DNA of 9,937 nucleotides from SYIM01 sp039800325 (GTDB lineage: Bacteria; Pseudomonadota; Gammaproteobacteria; Burkholderiales; Burkholderiaceae_E). Numbering within the stretch: position 1 is the first letter of the stretch; the number at the start of each line of letters is the position of its first letter. The stretch is from assembly GCA_039800325.1 (NCBI GenBank), contig JBDLQY010000176.1, positions 1 through 9,937 on the forward strand, in the 5' to 3' direction. The translations under genes and the position numbers were made by a program. The notes below the pieces were generated by a model that saw only the letters and a list, made by a program, of their open reading frames with translations, was not told the DNA's origin and searched no databases. Of this stretch, positions 6,743-9,937 are shown one piece after another.

Positions 6743-8017
6743 TCAGTTGCGTCCGCCAAAAAAGCTCAGAGCCGCGCGGAGTTCTGCGGCGTCGCGTGCA
6801 GCGTCATCAACAGAGCGTCCGTCCCGAACCGCTTGCCAGGCCTGCCGGATACTGGTGACGCCCGCGGCAACGCCCATGGGGTGCGCGAGAATGCCGCCGC
6901 CGCACAAAAATAAGAGATCACCGCTAGGCACGGCTTTGAGCGTATCGGGCAGGGTGCCCGCCCATTGGCCTGATGAAAAGGCGGGCATCACGCAGTCATC
7001 GCTGCCCGCGCCGTCGACCAGGGGCTTCAGACAGGCGCGCGCCGAGGTGATGACCTCTTCATCGGGCTGCGAGAACTTACCCTGCAGCCCATGTACATGC
7101 AGGTGATCGACGCCTGCCAGTCGATAAAGCGTCTGCCAGGCTTGAAAGTCAATTCCCAGGGCTGGGTGCCGTGAAAAAATGCCGAAACCATTTCGATGTC
7201 CATGAATGGCCAGCGGTGTGTGGCGCCGTAGGGTCTGCGCGCTGCCCAGACCGACCCAGTTAAGACTCACCATCACACAGCTGCCGCCCTCGCGCTCGAC
7301 CAGTTCAGCATGGCGAAGCATGGCTTCATGATCATCGCTGATGTTAAAGGCATACATGGGCAGGCGACCGGTTCGCTGCGCGTGTGCTCGCAAGACTTTC
7401 ATCACGGCCGGCACGCGTTGAGCCAGGGGTGCGTGCGCCGGGTTGGCGCAGACTTCATCATCTTTAATGAAGTCGAGGCCTGACTCAGCGAGGTGGGCAA
7501 CAAGTTCGGCGGTGGCTTGCGCGCTCAGTCCGACATTGGGTTTGATGATGGTGCCCAGAATCGGTCCCCGCTCCACCCCAGAGAGTCTGCGAGTACCCGC
7601 AATGCCCTGTCGCGGCCGCTCGAACTGTTGGCGATAGTTGGCCGAAAGCGTCAGGTGCTCAAGCCGTACCCCGGTGGTTTCGCCCAGATCGAACAGATTG
7701 CCGGCGACCGTGGCTGCCAAGGTCGGCAGACTAGACCCGAGGTTGTCCTGCGGAAAGGCGACTGTCACGCGCGCCCGCCGAAACGGACCCTGAGCACGCT
7801 GGCGATCAAGCCAGGCGCTGGCAAGACTGGGCTGCTCAAGCGGTGGCAGCTCTTCGATGAACTCAACCAAGGCCCGACTGCGTTGGCGCAACTCGTCGGT
7901 CTCACCGGCCACGCGCACGAAAGTGCCGCTGCTCTGCTCGCCGGCCAGAACTTCGGCGACGCGGGCTGGCTCGAGCGGCGTTTCAATCAGATACCGTGCG
8001 TGTACAGCTGCCTTCAT
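6743..8017 (-). CDS. RuBisCO large chain-like protein (form IV-type RLP), OiaX-like
   Basis: The 424-residue product covers both RuBisCO large-chain domains. Compared with spinach numbering, these active-site positions are retained: Glu60 (27), Thr65 (32), Asn123 (107), Lys175 (159), the metal/carbamate set Lys201-Asp203-Glu204 (185, 187, 188 in FIKDDE), His294-Arg295 (274-275), His327 (307), Lys334 (314), Ser379 (349) and Gly403-404 (373-374). Lys177 is Asn161 and Trp66 is Phe33, so it should not be a CO2-fixing RuBisCO. RuBisCO-like proteins catalyse metal-enolate chemistry: enolisation in methionine salvage, or decarboxylation/transcarboxylation of 3-oxo-isoapionate 4-phosphate. The adjacent DUF1537 kinase favours the latter type, acting on the kinase product to release CO2. 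The TAA of the RraA gene abuts its ATG (TAAATG), so translation is coupled. No small-subunit gene or activase is present. Confidence 0.93.
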   Translation of the reverse strand: MKAAVHARYLIETPLEPARVAEVLAGEQSSGTFVRVAGETDELRQRSRALVEFIEELPPLEQPSLASAWLDRQRAQGPFRRARVTVAFPQDNLGSSLPTLAATVAGNLFDLGETTGVRLEHLTLSANYRQQFERPRQGIAGTRRLSGVERGPILGTIIKPNVGLSAQATAELVAHLAESGLDFIKDDEVCANPAHAPLAQRVPAVMKVLRAHAQRTGRLPMYAFNISDDHEAMLRHAELVEREGGSCVMVSLNWVGLGSAQTLRRHTPLAIHGHRNGFGIFSRHPALGIDFQAWQTLYRLAGVDHLHVHGLQGKFSQPDEEVITSARACLKPLVDGAGSDDCVMPAFSSGQWAGTLPDTLKAVPSGDLLFLCGGGILAHPMGVAAGVTSIRQAWQAVRDGRSVDDAARDAAELRAALSFFGGRN

Positions 8018-8683
8018 TTACAGAATTCCATAGCGCGCGAAGACATCGCCAAGCTTGTCGCCGCGTTGTAGATCACGCAGTGTGTTGCGTTCACCGGTGA
8101 CTTTCTCGAAAGCCAGACGCAGTACCTCACTTTCGACGGCCTTGGGAATGACTACGACACCGTCGGCATCGCCGAAAATCAGATCGCCCGGCGTGACTCG
8201 AACGCCCGCGCACTCGACAGGCACATCCAGGGCCAGGATGCGGCCACGTCCCTTGCTGTCCAGCGGTGCAATCCCGCCGTGAAACACCGGAAAGCCCATG
8301 GCGCGTATGGCGCGTACATCACGCGTGCAGCCATCCATGAGCGCGCCGGCTGCGCGTCGCGCTTTGGCGGCAGTACTGAGCAGTTCGCCCCAGGGCCCGA
8401 TCCGCGTGGGATTGGTACAGGCAAAAACGGGAATCTCGTCGGGTTGAAGACTGTCGACCAGGCGGATTTCAAGTTCGTATGGGTTGGTGCCCGCTTCGTG
8501 ATGCCAGACCTCCATAAAGGCGGCGGTACGGGCGCGCCCGACCATTACGCAGGTCTCGTCCAGAGGGCGGATATGCGATGGCAGGGCCTGGTTCATGACA
8601 CCCACCGCGTCAAGGCTGTCGGACAGCACCGAGGTGAACAGCTTTTCACGAATGAGCGTGAGTGAATGGGTCGGGGTATTCAT
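8018..8683 (-). CDS. RraA family protein (HMG aldolase / oxaloacetate decarboxylase-like)
   Basis: The 221-residue protein shows the RraA/HMG-aldolase fold: GPWGELLSTAA (96-106), the core MDGCTRDVRAI (116-126), and GDADGVVVIP (171-180). Active class II pyruvate aldolases of this family carry a D-X20-R-D signature for metal and pyruvate enolate binding; here it reads Glu100-X20-Arg121-Asp122, a conservative change at the first position. Such enzymes split 4-hydroxy-4-methyl-2-oxoglutarate or related hydroxy-oxo acids to pyruvate, or decarboxylate oxaloacetate. The catalytic-type residues argue for an enzyme rather than the RNase E inhibitor RraA. The gene lies 9 nt after the Bug gene, with AGGA overlapping that stop and 7 nt ahead of its ATG, and abuts the RuBisCO-like gene. 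A C-C lyase step in the same pathway as the kinase and RLP is inferred. Confidence 0.92.
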   Translation of the reverse strand: MNTPTHSLTLIREKLFTSVLSDSLDAVGVMNQALPSHIRPLDETCVMVGRARTAAFMEVWHHEAGTNPYELEIRLVDSLQPDEIPVFACTNPTRIGPWGELLSTAAKARRAAGALMDGCTRDVRAIRAMGFPVFHGGIAPLDSKGRGRILALDVPVECAGVRVTPGDLIFGDADGVVVIPKAVESEVLRLAFEKVTGERNTLRDLQRGDKLGDVFARYGIL

Positions 8684-8692
8684 CGCGCGTTC

Positions 8693-9712
8693 CTATTGAT
8701 CGATTTTCATATCGCGGATGATGGGCCGGAACTGGTCCATTTGACGTCGCAATATCGCGTCCTGCGCGGCCGGTGTTGAACCGATGGGCTCGGCGCCCAT
8801 ATCGATCAGGCGTTTAGAAACTTCGGGATGTTTGAGGGCAGCGGCGACCTCGCGGTGCAGGCGGTCGATGATGTCCCGGGGGGTGCGGCCTGGTACGAAA
8901 AGCCCGTTCCAGCCCTCAAGCTCCATCGAGGCGAAACCGAGTTCTCTCACGGTGGGCACATCTGGCAGCGCGGCGATGCGTTGCGATGCGGTGGTTGCCA
9001 GCGCACGCAGTGTGCCGGCCCGGATTTCTGCCAGTGAAGTTGACAGCTGGTCACCCCCGATCTGAATCCGGCCTGCGAGCAGCTCCTGCTTCATGGGCGC
9101 AGCCCCCCGAAACGGGACGTGTTCCATGCTGACCTTGGCGTCTCGTTTGAAGGCTTCGCCCAGTACATGCATGGCCGAGCCTGGGCCGGTCGAGCCGTAG
9201 TTGTACTGAAGCGTGGTGTTTGAAGAGAGCAGTGCAGCGAGTTCGCGCAAATTGCGGGCGGGCACTGACGGGTTGCTCGTCAGTACGAAGGGCACATTGA
9301 CGGCGATTGAGACGCCGGCAAAGTCGGTTTCGACATTAAAGGGCGAGCGATTTGCCAGTGCCTGCGCGACTGATGACAGTGGGAACGTGAGGTTATGCAT
9401 CAGCAGGGTGTGGCCATCGGGGGCTGCCTTGGCTACGGCGTCGGCGCCGATCGCACCGCCCGCACCCGCGCGGTTTTCGACCACGACCGGCTGCCCCAGG
9501 TTTTCGCTCATGCGCTGCGCCAGAATGCGCGCCACCACGTCGGTAGTACCGCCGGCGGGAAAAGGAACGACGATGCGTATAGTCTTCTGCGGAAACCCCT
9601 GAGCCTTGGCATGACCGGGTAACAGCAGCGATGCGGTCATCGCGGCAGCTGAGCCCAGCAGGTAACGCCGATTCCGAAGTGTTGAAGATGGCGACATTTC
9701 AAGTTTATTCAT
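8693..9712 (-). CDS. Bug/TctC family tripartite tricarboxylate transporter substrate-binding protein
   Basis: The 339-residue protein begins with an export signal: Arg15-Arg16 in RNRRYLLGS, a hydrophobic core to about residue 31, and a probable cleavage after AKA (35-37) before QGFP. The paired arginines suggest Tat export. The mature part has the Bug marks IRIVVPFPAGGTTDVVAR (45-62), PVVVENRAGAGG (75-86), YGSTGPGSAMHV (about 170-181), HVPFRGAAP (about 198-206) and LPDVPTVRELG near 250. Bug proteins bind carboxylates or similar ligands in the periplasm for TctAB transporters, but most are orphans; none of the membrane subunits is in this window. Placed first in the operon, it may deliver or sense the compound degraded by the RraA/RLP/kinase enzymes. 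AGGAG lies only 3 nt from the ATG at 9712; an alternative ATG five codons in has no site. Confidence 0.94.
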   Translation of the reverse strand: MNKLEMSPSSTLRNRRYLLGSAAAMTASLLLPGHAKAQGFPQKTIRIVVPFPAGGTTDVVARILAQRMSENLGQPVVVENRAGAGGAIGADAVAKAAPDGHTLLMHNLTFPLSSVAQALANRSPFNVETDFAGVSIAVNVPFVLTSNPSVPARNLRELAALLSSNTTLQYNYGSTGPGSAMHVLGEAFKRDAKVSMEHVPFRGAAPMKQELLAGRIQIGGDQLSTSLAEIRAGTLRALATTASQRIAALPDVPTVRELGFASMELEGWNGLFVPGRTPRDIIDRLHREVAAALKHPEVSKRLIDMGAEPIGSTPAAQDAILRRQMDQFRPIIRDMKIDQ

Positions 9713-9846
9713 GATCTCCTCGACGAGCCGGTTGTAGTGAGCTGATGATAGCCTGCATCGTTTCGGGTCGCACGTGGCGGTCCGTATTGGACTCGCCCAG
9801 GACGCGGTCGCAGGTTAAGATGTGGTCAAACCTTAGGAGACAACTT
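9713..9846. promoter_or_regulatory. Divergent intergenic region between the Bug and TAXI genes
   Basis: This 134-nt gap separates two divergent genes and should hold both promoters, and probably operator sites. On the - strand, TATCAT (complement of 9745-9750) is a 5/6 match to a -10 box about 33 nt before the Bug start, but only a poor -35 candidate lies 17 nt above it. On the + strand I see no convincing -10/-35 pair; TAAGAT at 9816-9821 is a weak possibility. The palindrome CACGTG at 9771-9776 near the middle could be part of an operator but is too short to claim. No regulator gene lies in the window. Confidence 0.5.
9835..9846 (+). promoter_or_regulatory. Ribosome binding site for the TAXI gene
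   Basis: AGGAG at 9835-9839 lies 7 nt ahead of the ATG at 9847, an excellent Shine-Dalgarno match that fixes the start of the partial gene at the right edge. Confidence 0.85.
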
Positions 9847-9937
9847 ATGAAACTTACTCGTATTCTGGCCTACAGCCTTGCTCTTGGACTGGCCACAACG
9901 TCCGCGCAGGCTCAGCAGTTTTTCCGCATCGGTACCG
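9847..9937 (+). CDS. TAXI family TRAP transporter solute-binding protein, N-terminus (partial)
   Basis: Only the first 30 codons are in the window. They encode a classic Sec signal peptide: Lys2 and Arg5, a hydrophobic core of Leu/Ala (6-16), and a probable cleavage after AQA (20-22). The mature protein starts QQFFRIGT, the opening seen in TAXI-family (TRAP-associated extracytoplasmic immunogenic) binding proteins, which continue with a glycine-rich loop just past the window edge. These serve TRAP importers with a fused DctQM membrane subunit. The gene is divergent from the Bug operon and has its own strong ribosome site, so it belongs to a separate unit to the right. The family call rests on a few residues; the gene itself is secure. 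Confidence 0.72.
   Translation, partial: MKLTRILAYSLALGLATTSAQAQQFFRIGT

Noticed and set aside
6743..8017. A true CO2-fixing RuBisCO
   Set aside because: Lys177 is replaced by Asn and Trp66 by Phe, the protein is short at 424 residues, and there is no small subunit or phosphoribulokinase gene; the neighbour is a sugar-acid kinase.
7493..8071. 192-codon open frame on the + strand spanning the RLP/RraA junction
   Set aside because: Antisense to two conserved genes, without a recognisable family.
9812..9833. Inverted repeat AGGTT/AACCT ahead of the TAXI gene
   Set aside because: Only 5 bp arms with a 12-nt loop; expected by chance, so not reported as an operator or attenuator.

Overview
The window is about 9.9 kb of fairly GC-rich, tightly packed DNA. 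It most resembles a betaproteobacterium of the Burkholderiales. That placement is an inference from the Bug-type (TctC) and TAXI-type binding proteins beside accessory catabolic operons, GC-rich codon choice and very short gene spacing. No rRNA, tRNA, CRISPR array, insertion sequence or integrase was seen.

Layout. Left half, + strand (1-4587): the tail of an ABC-transporter solute-binding protein, a PotA/FbpC-type ABC ATPase, an AroM-family protein, a DUF917 protein and a short hydantoinase-A/oxoprolinase-type protein. They read as one operon. Right half, - strand (9712 down to 4584), in transcription order: a Bug periplasmic binding protein, an RraA-family aldolase/decarboxylase, a RuBisCO-like protein (form IV-type), a DUF1537 four-carbon acid sugar kinase and a crotonase-fold enoyl-CoA hydratase/isomerase. 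The last four genes touch or overlap or lie within 10 nt of a neighbour. The two operons converge on a shared CTAG at 4584-4587 that supplies both stop codons, so no terminator separates them. At the right edge, divergent from the Bug gene, a TAXI-family TRAP binding protein begins (9847) and runs off the window.

How the genes may work together. The left operon looks like uptake of a solute followed by processing of a cyclic amide or hydantoin-like compound: AroM carries the two cysteines of the Asp/Glu/hydantoin racemase fold, and DUF917 and hydantoinase-A families are linked to hydantoin or thiohydantoin chemistry. The right operon looks like breakdown of a branched or keto sugar acid. A DUF1537 kinase next to a RuBisCO-like protein is the pair known from D-apiose/3-oxo-isoapionate catabolism (OiaK/OiaX). 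Here it sits with an RraA-type lyase and a crotonase instead of the apiose oxidation genes, none of which lie in the window. That combination is the most interesting part of the region. The substrates of both operons are unknown from sequence alone.
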